DNA from: Lachnospiraceae bacterium
Lineage (GTDB): Bacteria; Bacillota; Clostridia; Lachnospirales; Lachnospiraceae
Length of the DNA: 64,000 nucleotides
NCBI GenBank assembly: GCA_011959105.1
Contig: BLLU01000133.1
Coordinates: 1 to 64,000, forward strand
Reading direction: 5' to 3'
The position numbers and the translations under genes are program-made. The notes under the pieces were generated by a model, which was given only the letters and a program-made list of their open reading frames with translations, was not told the origin of the DNA and made no database searches. Shown one piece after another: positions 54,104-62,818 of the stretch (within the stretch, counting starts at the first letter, position 1; the number at the start of each line of letters is the position of its first letter).

Positions 54104-56368
54104 TTGAAGCGTATTGTGGATCTGATGGGAAAGCCCTTCCTGGCAGCGGCGGCGGTGGAACTGCTGCTGCTGGTACTGGCGGTCATGGGGCTTTTCGGAA
54201 AAAACGCGATATATGAATATGGGGCAGAGCAGCAGGAGGGAGGCGTTTTCCGGAATATAAACCTGCCGGCGGGTACCTATGAGGTACGGCTGCGCTTTGA
54301 GACGGATGTGGACGCAGTCAATCTGTGCAGCGTAATCGACCCGGCCCAGGGCTTTAAGCGTCTTCTTACCAATGGGGAGGTGCTTTACTCCGGCCGGCAG
54401 GAAACGGGCTTTATGATGTGGCTGCTGCAGGATTCCGACGGGCTGGAGGTACAGGCTGTTCACAACGGAGGCAGCCTGGAGGTACAGGGCCTGACCCTGG
54501 CGCAGAATAACGGATTGCAGCGGATCCGTCTGGCGCTGGCGGTGACGGCCTGCCTGCTGGTCGACGGTGTCTGGCTGTGGTTTGCCCGGGACCGGCGGTA
54601 TGGGATTGACCCGGTGAAAAAGACGGTGGTGTTCAGCCTGGGACTGATCGCCCTGTTTGCTTCCTTGCCTCTGATGACAGACTATATCCTCTCCAGTGGG
54701 GATGTGGGCTATCATCTCATGCGCATAGAGGGGCTGAGGGACGGTATTCTGGCGGGACAGTTTCCCGTGCGGATCGCCCCGGAGTGGCTTCAGGGGTACG
54801 GATATGCGGATGCTGTATTCTACGGGCAGACATTGCTGCTGCCGGCGGCGCTGCTGCGCATGCTGGGCTTTACCGTGACCACCAGCTACCGGCTGTATAT
54901 TTTCGGTGTTAATCTGGCCACGGCCTGGGTGGCTTACCGATGCTTTCGCAGAATCTTCGGGCATCCCTACATCGGCCTGCTGTGCAGCATGCTTTACACC
55001 CTGTCTCTGTACAGGCTGTACAAGCTGTATATGCGGGGCTCCCTGGGAGAGGCGCTGGGTCTTTTGTTTCTGCCCCTGATTGCCTATGGCTTCTGGCAGG
55101 TATTTACGGAAGATCACAGGGCGAAGGCGTACAGGTGGTGCTTTGTGCCGCTGGCGGTGGGTTTCGCGGGGATTATCCAGACCCATTTGCTGACCTGCGA
55201 ACTGGTGGGAGGATTTACCGTTCTGCTGTGTATTCTGCTGTGGAGAAAGGTATTTCGGCGGGAGACTTTTCTGGCCCTGGCCAAGGCGGCGCTGTGCAGC
55301 GCACTGGCAGCGGCCTGGTTTATCGTTCCTTTTCTGGACTACATGGTTACGGGGGACTTTATGATTCATCATGCCTATGGCAGGACCATTCAGGAGCGGG
55401 GGCTGTATCCGGCTCATCTGTTCTCGGTGTACCCCTTTACCGGAACCAGTGTTTTCCCGGCGGAGGACGGGATGGTACAGGCCATGCCTGTGGGAGTGGG
55501 CTTTGCTCTGCTGGCCTGTCTGCTGCTGTGGGGATATCTGCGGTTTCTGGGCCGGAAATTTCTGAAAGAGCAGGAGGGACCGGAAAAAAAATATGTAATT
55601 CTGGGGGATATCGGCCTGGGATTTTCGGTGCTGGCCATGTGGATGAGTCTGTCTTCCTTCCCCTGGAATCGGATCCAGTCCCTGCACCGGGTCACGGCCA
55701 CGCTGGTTTCCAGTCTGCAATTTCCCGAGCGCACGCTGATGATAGCGGGCATCGGTGCGGTGTTGGTGGCCGGGGTACTGGCCTGCTGGGCTTTCCGCAG
55801 ACAGCACAGAGGCTGGAGGATCGGCTTTTGCGGCTTGACGGCGGGGCTTACGGTGCTGACCAGCCTGCTTATGCTGGACCATATGGTACACAATACGGGC
55901 TTTGTCAGGATTTATAACGACGAAGGCATGGGGAGCGGTTATATCGCGGGGCAGGAATATCTTCCCTATGGGACGGACGCGGCCCGGCTTCTCTACCGGG
56001 GGCCTGTGGCCGGCGGAGATGTGGAAATAGAAGGATATGAGCAGGGCCCTCTGCGGATGGATGTGTCCTGCAGGAATCCGGGCGGAACCGGCAGTCTGAA
56101 TCTGCCCCTGCTGTACTATAAGGGGTACAGGGCCCATGATGTGGACGGGGGAGCGGAACTGAGGGTGTATGCTGGAGAGAACAACATGGTACATGTGGAG
56201 ATACCCCCGGGGTATGAGGGGACAGTTCGGACTGCCTTTGTAAGTCCCTGGTATTGGAGGCTGGCGGAGGGGATATCCCTGGCCGCCTGCGCGGGACTGG
56301 CAGCAGGCTATTATAGGGCGTGTAAAAAGAACAGGCGCCAGGGGGAGGAAGGGAAAGGACATGCGTAA
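54104..56368 (+). CDS. large membrane protein of the YfhO / PTPS-related type
   Basis: A 754-residue protein with about twelve membrane segments and outer domains at both ends. Residues about 45-140 form a beta-rich outer domain; SSGDVGYHLMRIEGLRDG after the second segment is the acidic first-loop motif of this membrane family; LYRLYKLYMRGSLGEALGL is another conserved stretch. Related proteins (YfhO, 6-pyruvoyl-tetrahydropterin-synthase-related membrane proteins) add sugars to wall polymers in other Firmicutes. The best start is TTG 54104, just after the GT2 stop; ATG 54125 is the alternative. Its end overlaps pseF by 8 bp. Confidence 0.78.
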   Translation: MKRIVDLMGKPFLAAAAVELLLLVLAVMGLFGKNAIYEYGAEQQEGGVFRNINLPAGTYEVRLRFETDVDAVNLCSVIDPAQGFKRLLTNGEVLYSGRQETGFMMWLLQDSDGLEVQAVHNGGSLEVQGLTLAQNNGLQRIRLALAVTACLLVDGVWLWFARDRRYGIDPVKKTVVFSLGLIALFASLPLMTDYILSSGDVGYHLMRIEGLRDGILAGQFPVRIAPEWLQGYGYADAVFYGQTLLLPAALLRMLGFTVTTSYRLYIFGVNLATAWVAYRCFRRIFGHPYIGLLCSMLYTLSLYRLYKLYMRGSLGEALGLLFLPLIAYGFWQVFTEDHRAKAYRWCFVPLAVGFAGIIQTHLLTCELVGGFTVLLCILLWRKVFRRETFLALAKAALCSALAAAWFIVPFLDYMVTGDFMIHHAYGRTIQERGLYPAHLFSVYPFTGTSVFPAEDGMVQAMPVGVGFALLACLLLWGYLRFLGRKFLKEQEGPEKKYVILGDIGLGFSVLAMWMSLSSFPWNRIQSLHRVTATLVSSLQFPERTLMIAGIGAVLVAGVLACWAFRRQHRGWRIGFCGLTAGLTVLTSLLMLDHMVHNTGFVRIYNDEGMGSGYIAGQEYLPYGTDAARLLYRGPVAGGDVEIEGYEQGPLRMDVSCRNPGGTGSLNLPLLYYKGYRAHDVDGGAELRVYAGENNMVHVEIPPGYEGTVRTAFVSPWYWRLAEGISLAACAGLAAGYYRACKKNRRQGEEGKGHA

Positions 56369-57059
56369 GATCGCGATTATCACGGCCCGGGGAGGCAGCA
56401 AGCGGATCCCCCGGAAGAACATTAAAGAGTTCTGCGGGAAGCCTATATTGGCTTATTCCATAGAGGCAGCCAGAACGTCCGGGCTGTTTGACACGGTGAT
56501 GGTGTCCACGGATGACAGGGAGATCGCGGAGCTGGCCAGGAAGTATGGAGCGGAGGTGCCTTTTTTCCGCAGCGAGAGAACGGCGGGGGACTTTGCCACC
56601 ACCAATGATGTGCTGCTGGAGGTACTGGAGGAATATGAAAAGCGGGGGGAGTGCTACGACCTGGGCTGCTGTATTTATCCCACGGCTCCCTTTGTGACAG
56701 CGGCCAAGCTGAAAGACGCCCTGGGACGGCTGGAGGGCAGCGGGGCGGATACTTTGATTCCTGTGGTGGCTTTTTCCTATCCTCCCCAGCGGGCCATGGT
56801 GGTACGGGAGGACCGTCTGGTATTTGAATCTCCCCAGTATCTGGACAGCAGGTCCCAGGACCTGGAGCCCCATTACCATGATGTGGGACAGTTCTATCTG
56901 TTTTATACCGAAGCGTTCCGCAGGAACGGGAAGCTGATGGTGGGGAATATCCTGCCCTATGTGGTGTCGGAGATGGAAGTGCAGGACATAGATAATCAGA
57001 CGGATTGGGAGATCGCCGAAATAAAGTACCGCTGTATGGAAGGGCGGACGCGCAGCTGA
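56361..57059 (+). CDS. pseF: CMP-pseudaminic acid synthetase (cytidylyltransferase)
   Basis: A 232-residue cytidylyltransferase that activates pseudaminic acid with CTP. IITARGGSKRIPRKNIKEFCG is the signature of CMP-nonulosonate synthetases (here quoted in part: ARGGSKRIPRKNIKEF), containing the CTP-binding Arg and Lys. MVSTDDREIAELARKYG and YPTAPFVTAAKL are also conserved, and the ending DIDNQTDWEIAEIKY is typical of PseF and NeuA. The gene overlaps the upstream membrane gene and is 14 bp from the FkbH-like gene. It supplies the donor for the transferase at 50161. Confidence 0.93.
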   Translation: MRKIAIITARGGSKRIPRKNIKEFCGKPILAYSIEAARTSGLFDTVMVSTDDREIAELARKYGAEVPFFRSERTAGDFATTNDVLLEVLEEYEKRGECYDLGCCIYPTAPFVTAAKLKDALGRLEGSGADTLIPVVAFSYPPQRAMVVREDRLVFESPQYLDSRSQDLEPHYHDVGQFYLFYTEAFRRNGKLMVGNILPYVVSEMEVQDIDNQTDWEIAEIKYRCMEGRTRS

Positions 57060-57073
57060 AACGGGAGAAAAGC

Positions 57074-58780
57074 ATGGGAAAGAAGATTGCGGTGTTGTCA
57101 AATGTGAACATGAATTATATGATCCGTCTGTTGAAAAAGGAACATCAGGTCTATGAGGCGGAAGGCTATGGCAACGAACTGGGCATACTGATGAACGGGC
57201 AGTCCTCTTACCATGTCTTTGCCCCGGAGATCACTTTCCTGCTGATGGATCTGATGGAATTGCTGGGGCATGATCTCTACAGTCCGGGGCTGTTGGGAGA
57301 GAGGACTGCGGAAAGCGGGGCTGCCCCGGATCGGCAGCAGGCTGTGGAAAAGGGGCCGGCGTCCCGGCTGCGGGAGTGGTTTGCGCAGATAGACGGCTGC
57401 ATTCGCCCCGGGCAGATATACTATCTGTCCGATGCCTGGCTCTGGGGGCCGGAGACGGGCGCGCTGCCCGAAGTCTCCCTGGCGCAGCGGCTGGAGGGGC
57501 AGTGGCTGGAGGGGCTGGAAAGGCTGGAACAGCGTCATGAAAATGTGCGGGTCTTCCCCTATCGACGGATCATAGGCAGCCTGGGGGAGGAGAACAGCTT
57601 TTCGTTAAAGACCTGGTATCTGGGAAAGATTCTGCATACCAATCTCGCCCAGAGGAGGCTGGCAGAGGAAATCGGCAGACTGGCGGAACTGGAGCAGAGA
57701 ACGCCCAAAAAGGTCTTGCTGGTGGATCTGGACAACACGCTCTGGGGCGGCCTGGCGGGAGAGCGGGAGCATACGCCCCTGGAACTGTCGGAGGAACATC
57801 AGGGACTGGCCTACAAGAATGCCCAGAGAGTGCTGCGGCTGATGGAGCAGGCAGGCGTGGTGCTGGGCATTGTGTCCAAGAACAATGAGGAGGATGCCAT
57901 GGCCGTGATCCGGGAGCATCCCCATATGGTATTGAGAGAGCAGGATTTTGCCATCCGGCGGATTAACTGGCAGCCCAAGCATGAAAACATCCGGGAGATC
58001 GCCCACAGCCTGAATCTGGGGCTGGACTCCCTGGTGTTCTGGGACGACAGCCCCGGGGAGCGGGCTTTGGTGCAGCAGATGCTGCCCCAGGTGGAGGTTC
58101 CCCCCTTTCCTGACAGTCCTGTGGAACTGGCTCCCGCGCTGGCGGAACTCTATGAGAAATACTTTCAGAAACCCAGGCTCACGGAGGAAGACCGGCAGAA
58201 AACCAGGCAGTATGCGGAGAATGAGCAGAGGAACCGGCTGGAAGAACAGACGGGGGATTATGATCGGTTTCTGCGCCGGCTTGAGATTCGGGCGCAGGTT
58301 CTGGACCCGGGGCCGCATATGGAACGGCTGGTGCAGCTGGTGAATAAGACGAACCAGTTTAATCTGACCACACTGCGTTACAGCCTGGAAGAAATGCAAA
58401 AGACGGCGGCGGACCCTGCCAAAAAGGTGTATCTTTATAGGGTGGAGGACTGTTTCGGGGACTATGGCATCGTTTCGGCACTGATTGTAAGCCTGGCAGG
58501 CGGGATACCCATGGTGGAAGAGTGGGTGCTGAGCTGCCGGGTCATGGGGAAGCAGGTGGAGGACGCACTGCTGGGCCATGTGGAGGCGGAACTTCTCAGG
58601 GCGGGTTATACCGAACTGCGGGGCAGATATGTGCCCACCGGGAAGAACCGGCCGGTGGCGGAACTTTATGATCGGCTGGGATACCGGGAGGTCTCCCGGG
58701 GGGAGGGCGGAGAGAAGGAATACAGTCTTTGCCTGAAGGACGCCCCATCCAGGGCAGCCCATGTGGCATGGCCGGATTGA
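57074..58780 (+). CDS. FkbH-like protein (HAD-IIIC plus GNAT-like domain)
   Basis: A 568-residue protein. Residues 1-200 form an N-terminal SGNH-like region; the HAD-IIIC domain starts with LLVDLDNTLWGG (D218 and D220 as catalytic acids) and contains IVSKNNEEDAMAVIREHP and VFWDDSPGER; the last 180 residues are GNAT-like and include RVEDCFGDYGIVSALI. FkbH and relatives take the glyceryl group of 1,3-bisphosphoglycerate and load it on an acyl carrier protein. The adjacent ACP gene, 20 bp downstream, fits this. In a pseudaminate locus, the glyceryl thioester may become an N- or O-acyl substituent. Some FkbH-like proteins have other roles. Confidence 0.88.
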   Translation: MGKKIAVLSNVNMNYMIRLLKKEHQVYEAEGYGNELGILMNGQSSYHVFAPEITFLLMDLMELLGHDLYSPGLLGERTAESGAAPDRQQAVEKGPASRLREWFAQIDGCIRPGQIYYLSDAWLWGPETGALPEVSLAQRLEGQWLEGLERLEQRHENVRVFPYRRIIGSLGEENSFSLKTWYLGKILHTNLAQRRLAEEIGRLAELEQRTPKKVLLVDLDNTLWGGLAGEREHTPLELSEEHQGLAYKNAQRVLRLMEQAGVVLGIVSKNNEEDAMAVIREHPHMVLREQDFAIRRINWQPKHENIREIAHSLNLGLDSLVFWDDSPGERALVQQMLPQVEVPPFPDSPVELAPALAELYEKYFQKPRLTEEDRQKTRQYAENEQRNRLEEQTGDYDRFLRRLEIRAQVLDPGPHMERLVQLVNKTNQFNLTTLRYSLEEMQKTAADPAKKVYLYRVEDCFGDYGIVSALIVSLAGGIPMVEEWVLSCRVMGKQVEDALLGHVEAELLRAGYTELRGRYVPTGKNRPVAELYDRLGYREVSRGEGGEKEYSLCLKDAPSRAAHVAWPD

Positions 58781-58800
58781 GGGGAAAGAGAGGGACGGAT

Positions 58801-59025
58801 ATGAAAGAGAAAATTTTGCGCCTGATTGAGGAGATCCTGCAGGTGCCGGAGGGCCGGGTGACGGAAAATACTCTGATGGAGGAACTGGAGGAATGGGATT
58901 CCGTGGCCCAGGTTATGATCATAGGGGAACTGGAGTCCCGTCTGGGCGTCAGGGTGGATTTGGAAGCGGCCATGGAGATGAGAGGGGCCGGGGATGTTCT
59001 GGCCGCGGCGGGGGTATCCCTTTAA
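58801..59025 (+). CDS. acyl carrier protein
   Basis: A 74-residue carrier protein with the four-helix pattern of ACPs. EEWDSVAQVMIIGELESRLG contains the phosphopantetheine attachment site S34 in a DSV form of the usual DSL. I start at ATG 58801, preceded by GAGGGA; an earlier frame extension overlaps the FkbH-like gene. It lies between the FkbH-like gene and pseH with small gaps, so it is a dedicated carrier rather than the fatty-acid-synthesis ACP. It is the likely partner of the FkbH-like protein, with the attached acyl group handed to an acyltransferase. Confidence 0.9.
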   Translation: MKEKILRLIEEILQVPEGRVTENTLMEELEEWDSVAQVMIIGELESRLGVRVDLEAAMEMRGAGDVLAAAGVSL

Positions 59026-59054
59026 GGCGGTTGTTTTACGGAAAAGAGGCAGAT

Positions 59055-59606
59055 ATGAGCGTAACTTTGCGGGGAATCCGGGAAGAAGATCTGGAGACCA
59101 TAATGAACTGGCGTATGGATCCGGAGATCACCCGGTATATGAACACGGACCCTCAGCTGACCCTGGAGGGGCAAAAAGAATGGCTTGCGGCCATTCAAGG
59201 CAATCCGGATGTGCGCTACTGGATGATTCTGGTGGACGGCCGGGAGGCGGGGGTTATCAATCTGACCGGCCTTACCCGGGAGGACGGGGTGCTGGGCTGG
59301 GCTTATTATATGGGGGAGAAGAAGCTGCGCAGCCTTAAGACGGCGCTGGCTCTGGAGATGAGCCTGTACGATTATATCTTTGATACCCTGCATAAGGAAG
59401 CGCTGGTCAGCGATGTCTTTTCTCTGAACAGGGGAGTGATCCAGCTGCATCTTTTATGCGGCTGTCAGGTGGTGGAGGAGAAAAAGGCTCATGTGTGTAA
59501 AAACAATGTCTGCTATGATGTGACTTTTCTGCACATGACCAGGGAGCGCTGGCAGCAGGCGCGGGAAGGGAAGAAATATGAGCATGTCTCCTTTGAGGAG
59601 GTCTGA
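59055..59606 (+). CDS. pseH: PseH-like N-acyltransferase of the GNAT family
   Basis: A 183-residue GNAT enzyme matching PseH, which acetylates the 4-amino group of UDP-4-amino-4,6-dideoxy-L-AltNAc. VTLRGIREEDLETIMNWRMD is the typical PseH start, MNTDPQLTLEGQKEWLAAI follows, and YYMGEKKLRSLKTALALEMS is in the position of the acetyl-CoA loop but lacks the usual Gly-x-Gly. NRGVIQLHLLCGCQVVEEKK is conserved at the end. ATG 59055 has AAGAGG upstream. Because an ACP and FkbH-like protein are directly upstream, the acyl donor might be acyl-ACP rather than acetyl-CoA. That is inference. Confidence 0.85.
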   Translation: MSVTLRGIREEDLETIMNWRMDPEITRYMNTDPQLTLEGQKEWLAAIQGNPDVRYWMILVDGREAGVINLTGLTREDGVLGWAYYMGEKKLRSLKTALALEMSLYDYIFDTLHKEALVSDVFSLNRGVIQLHLLCGCQVVEEKKAHVCKNNVCYDVTFLHMTRERWQQAREGKKYEHVSFEEV

Positions 59607-59661
59607 ACTATAAGGGCATTATGCCGCAGGATTGTGTGCCGTATGCCGGAAAGAGGAAAAT

Positions 59662-60717
59662 ATGGAGAAAACAATCAAAATCGGTGATAAGCGGATCGGC
59701 CCGGATTGTCCCGCCTTTATCGTGGCAGAGATGTCGGGCAACCATAATATGGACTTTGACAGGGCGGTGGAGATTCTGAAGGCGGCCAGGGAGGCAGGGG
59801 CGGATGCGGTCAAGATCCAGACTTACACGGCGGATACCATCACGCTGGACTGCGATGCGCCCTGTTTTCAGATCACCCAGGGAACACTCTGGGACGGGAT
59901 CACGCTGCACAGGCTGTACCAGACGGCCTACACCCCCTGGGAGTGGCAGCCCCGGCTGAAAGAGATCGCCGAGGACATGGGACTGGTGCTCTTCTCTTCC
60001 CCCTTTGATTTTTCCAGTGTGGATTTTCTGGAGGAGATGGATGTGCCTGCCTACAAGATCGCGTCTTTTGAGATTACGGACATCCCTCTGATCCGCAAGG
60101 TGGCCCGGCTGGGCAAGCCGGTGATCCTGGCCACAGGTATCGCCCGGCTGGCGGATATCGAACTGGCGGTGCAGACCTGCCGGGAGGAAGGCAACCACCA
60201 GGTAATATTGCTGAAATGCTGTTCGGCCTATCCCACTCCCTACGAAGATGTGAATCTGCGCACAATCCCTCATATGGCGGAGGCTTTTGACTGCCTGACA
60301 GGACTGTCAGATCACACCATGGGCACGGCGGTGGCCACCGGGGCCGTGGCGCTGGGGGCCCGGATGGTGGAAAAACATATGACTCTGCGCAGGAGTGACG
60401 GCGGTCCGGACGCCGCGTTTTCCATGGAACCCCAGGAGTTCAGGGAGATGGTTGACAATATCCGTATCCTGGAGAAGGCGCTGGGGAAAGTGTCTTATGA
60501 TCTGTCCGACAAGCAAGTCAGGGAGAGGGAGCACAGCCGTTCCCTGTTTGTGGCCCGGGATATGAAGGCAGGGGAGGTATTTACCCCGGAGAATCTTCGT
60601 TCCGTGAGACCTGCGGACGGGCTGCACACCAGGTATTATGAACAGCTTCTGGGCAGGAGGATCACCCGGGACGCCGGGCTGGGAACCCCCATGTCCTGGG
60701 ACTTGGTGGGAGATTGA
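59662..60717 (+). CDS. pseI: pseudaminic acid synthase
   Basis: A 351-residue member of the NeuB family that condenses phosphoenolpyruvate with 2,4-diacetamido-2,4,6-trideoxy-L-altrose to pseudaminic acid. AFIVAEMSGNHNMDFDRAVE opens the TIM barrel; DAVKIQTYTADTITLD holds the substrate Lys and Gln; HMTLRRSDGGPDAAFSMEP is the PseI form of the metal-binding His region, different from sialic or legionaminic acid synthases. The C-terminal 60 residues form the antifreeze-like SAF domain (SRSLFVARDMKAGEVFT). ATG 59662 has AAGAGG upstream. Confidence 0.94.
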   Translation: MEKTIKIGDKRIGPDCPAFIVAEMSGNHNMDFDRAVEILKAAREAGADAVKIQTYTADTITLDCDAPCFQITQGTLWDGITLHRLYQTAYTPWEWQPRLKEIAEDMGLVLFSSPFDFSSVDFLEEMDVPAYKIASFEITDIPLIRKVARLGKPVILATGIARLADIELAVQTCREEGNHQVILLKCCSAYPTPYEDVNLRTIPHMAEAFDCLTGLSDHTMGTAVATGAVALGARMVEKHMTLRRSDGGPDAAFSMEPQEFREMVDNIRILEKALGKVSYDLSDKQVREREHSRSLFVARDMKAGEVFTPENLRSVRPADGLHTRYYEQLLGRRITRDAGLGTPMSWDLVGD

Positions 60718-60743
60718 GTTTGGAAGCCGGGCGGGAGGAGATC

Positions 60744-61862
60744 ATGACGGCAGGGAATAAGGCGTATCTTGTGATCCGGGCGGACGGGAACGCGGATATC
60801 GGTGTGGGCCATCTGATGCGCTGCCTCACCATCGCGGAGCAGGCGGGAGGCCCGGAGCATGTGGTTTTCTGGTGCGCAGACGAAGGATCCGGGGCGCTGG
60901 CCCGGGAGAAAGGCTATGAGGCCCGGGTGCTGGGCACGGATTATCGTCATATGCTGCAGGAACTGCCGCGGCTGGAGAGGCTGGCCCGGGACCTTGGGCC
61001 GGGGACGGTGATTCTGGTGGACAGTTATTTTGTCACGGAGGAATATCTGCGGGCCCTGGGAACCCATGCCAGGGTGTACCTGCTGGAAGATATGCCGGGA
61101 CATACCTGGCCCGTGGCCGGGGTGATTAATTACAATGCCTTTGCGGACAGGGGCTTTTATCAGCAGATTTACAGGCGGGCGGGACTGGACACATGCCTGT
61201 ATATCGGAGCCGATTATGTACCCCTGCGTTCCCAGTTTACCGGGCATGCCTGCCGGGTCCGGCAGCAGGCGGAGGAATTGCTGGTGACCACCGGCGGCGG
61301 CGACCGGGAGAATATAGCCGGAAAGATTTTGGAGACAATAGGAGATGGTATGTGCCGCGTCCATGTGGTGTCCGGCCCTTACAATCCCCACGGGGCATGG
61401 CTGGACAGCTATGCGGCAGCCCACCCTGGGGTGACGGTATACCGGCAGGTGACCCGGATGGCGGAACTGATGTCGCGATGTGACCTGGCGGTGACAGCCG
61501 GGGGCACCACGGTGTATGAATTGTGCGCGCTGGGTGTGCCCTTTGTATGCTTTTCCTATGCGGAGAATCAGGAGGCGCTGGCGGAGTACGCAGGGGCACG
61601 GGAAGCAGGTCTGTATGCGGGAAAATATCATCAGGCTCCGGCAGAAACATTGGAAAATATAGGAAGTATGGTCCGGCGTGCGGCGGCAGATTTGGAACTG
61701 CGACAACGGATGTCCCGCAGGGCCAGGGAATTGGTAGATGGCCGGGGCGCGGGGCGGCTGGCGGAGGCGCTGCTGGAAGCCGCCGGGAGCGGGACGGAAC
61801 ATACAAGACCCTGCCGGAACAGAAGCGCGGAAAGCGGCAGGATCACAAAATCGGGGAAGTGA
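60744..61862 (+). CDS. pseG: UDP-2,4-diacetamido-2,4,6-trideoxy-beta-L-altropyranose hydrolase
   Basis: A 372-residue GT-B-fold hydrolase that removes UDP from the PseH product before condensation by PseI. IRADGNADIGVGHLMRCLTI is the N-terminal signature with the catalytic-type His in GxGHxxR-like context; VILVDSYFVTEEYL, LVTTGGGDRENI and DLAVTAGGTTVYELCALG (UDP-binding) follow. ATG 60744 has GGGAGGAG just upstream; a TTG at 60714 overlapping pseI is less likely. The presence of this enzyme separates the pathway from legionaminate synthesis, which uses a hydrolysing epimerase. The C-terminus has a short unusual basic extension. Confidence 0.93.
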   Translation: MTAGNKAYLVIRADGNADIGVGHLMRCLTIAEQAGGPEHVVFWCADEGSGALAREKGYEARVLGTDYRHMLQELPRLERLARDLGPGTVILVDSYFVTEEYLRALGTHARVYLLEDMPGHTWPVAGVINYNAFADRGFYQQIYRRAGLDTCLYIGADYVPLRSQFTGHACRVRQQAEELLVTTGGGDRENIAGKILETIGDGMCRVHVVSGPYNPHGAWLDSYAAAHPGVTVYRQVTRMAELMSRCDLAVTAGGTTVYELCALGVPFVCFSYAENQEALAEYAGAREAGLYAGKYHQAPAETLENIGSMVRRAAADLELRQRMSRRARELVDGRGAGRLAEALLEAAGSGTEHTRPCRNRSAESGRITKSGK

Positions 61863-61869
61863 GGACGGT

Positions 61870-62733
61870 TTGGAGGAAGAAAAACGGAAAGAAAGAAGAA
61901 AACAGAACTTGGTATATGGAATCTGCGGCCTCCTGCTGATGCTGGTGCTGCTGCCTATTGCGCTGCGCCGGGAGCGGCAGGCGGATCTACAGGCGGAAGT
62001 GCTGTTTCTGGGAGACAGCATATTGGGGCAATACCGGGATGAGACCTCCATCCCTTCCCAGGCGGCCCGGCTGATGGATGTGTCTGTGTTTAACGGGAAC
62101 TTTGGCGGTACCACGATGAGTCTCCAGAACCGGGAGGGACGGGAGGCTTACTACCGGGACGGGCTCTCTTTTTCCCAACTGGCCAAAGCAGTGGCGGCCT
62201 TGGACTTTGGGACGCAGCAGACCATACGCACCAAGGACTATGTTACCATGCATTTCGGCGATATTGTGGACGAATTGGACAGAGTGGACTTTTCCATGGT
62301 GAGGACCTTGGTGGTAAGCTATGGGATGAACGATTATGTTACGGGCAGTCCGATCTGCAGCCCCGGGGAACCGGAGGATACTTTTTCCATGGAGGGAGCC
62401 ATGCGCACGGGAATACGTTTTCTGCAGCAGAGTTATCCGGCCCTGCGGATCGTTTTTGTAAGTCCCACCTATTGTTGGTTTATAGATGATGACGGAAGTG
62501 TCACCAGCACCTGTGAAAACCGGGATTTTGGCGGAGGTTTCCTGGAGGATTATGTGGAGGCCCAGCGCAGAGTGGCTCAGGAGTGCGGCGTGGAATTTCT
62601 GGATTTGTACCACGGCTATTATCCCCATGAGGAACCCCAGGACTGGCGTGTGTACACCAGCGACGGTATGCATCCCAACCCCGACGGCCGGCAGAAAATC
62701 GCGGAAACCCTGGCGGCATATCTGGAGGAATAA
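61870..62733 (+). CDS. membrane-anchored SGNH hydrolase-fold protein
   Basis: A 287-residue protein with a charged N-terminus, one membrane segment (about 15-36) and an extracellular SGNH domain. FLGDSILGQYRDET contains the nucleophile Ser, NFGGTTMSLQN the Gly block, YGMNDY the Asn, and DGMHPNPDGRQKI the Asp and His. No ATG is available between the pseG stop and the anchor; TTG 61870, with GTGAGG 5 nt upstream, is the best start. The blocks match the SGNH domain of the longer protein at 45526. Acetyl transfer to or removal from pseudaminic acid or another sugar is a reasonable guess. Confidence 0.82.
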   Translation: MEEEKRKERRKQNLVYGICGLLLMLVLLPIALRRERQADLQAEVLFLGDSILGQYRDETSIPSQAARLMDVSVFNGNFGGTTMSLQNREGREAYYRDGLSFSQLAKAVAALDFGTQQTIRTKDYVTMHFGDIVDELDRVDFSMVRTLVVSYGMNDYVTGSPICSPGEPEDTFSMEGAMRTGIRFLQQSYPALRIVFVSPTYCWFIDDDGSVTSTCENRDFGGGFLEDYVEAQRRVAQECGVEFLDLYHGYYPHEEPQDWRVYTSDGMHPNPDGRQKIAETLAAYLEE

Positions 62734-62750
62734 GGCCATAGCACAGATAT

Positions 62751-62767
62751 CCCCGCGGCAGGCGGGG
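62751..62767 (+). other. GC-rich hairpin after the SGNH gene
   Basis: CCCCGC (62751-62756), 5-nt loop, GCGGGG (62762-62767), without a T-run. A second small hairpin, CCGC/GCGG, lies at 62791-62802. Possible pause or processing site before the last gene. Confidence 0.3.
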
Positions 62768-62818
62768 AACTTTCAAAGATTAAATTTAGTCCGCCGAAGC
62801 GGGCATGGAGTATAAACT

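Noticed and set aside
53828-56422. 864-codon frame antisense to the YfhO-like gene
   Set aside because: Same reason: a shadow of a long membrane-protein gene.
56361-61862. Sialic acid (Neu5Ac) or legionaminic acid pathway instead of pseudaminic acid
   Set aside because: PseG is present instead of a hydrolysing epimerase, and the synthase has the PseI form of its metal-binding block, so pseudaminic acid fits best.
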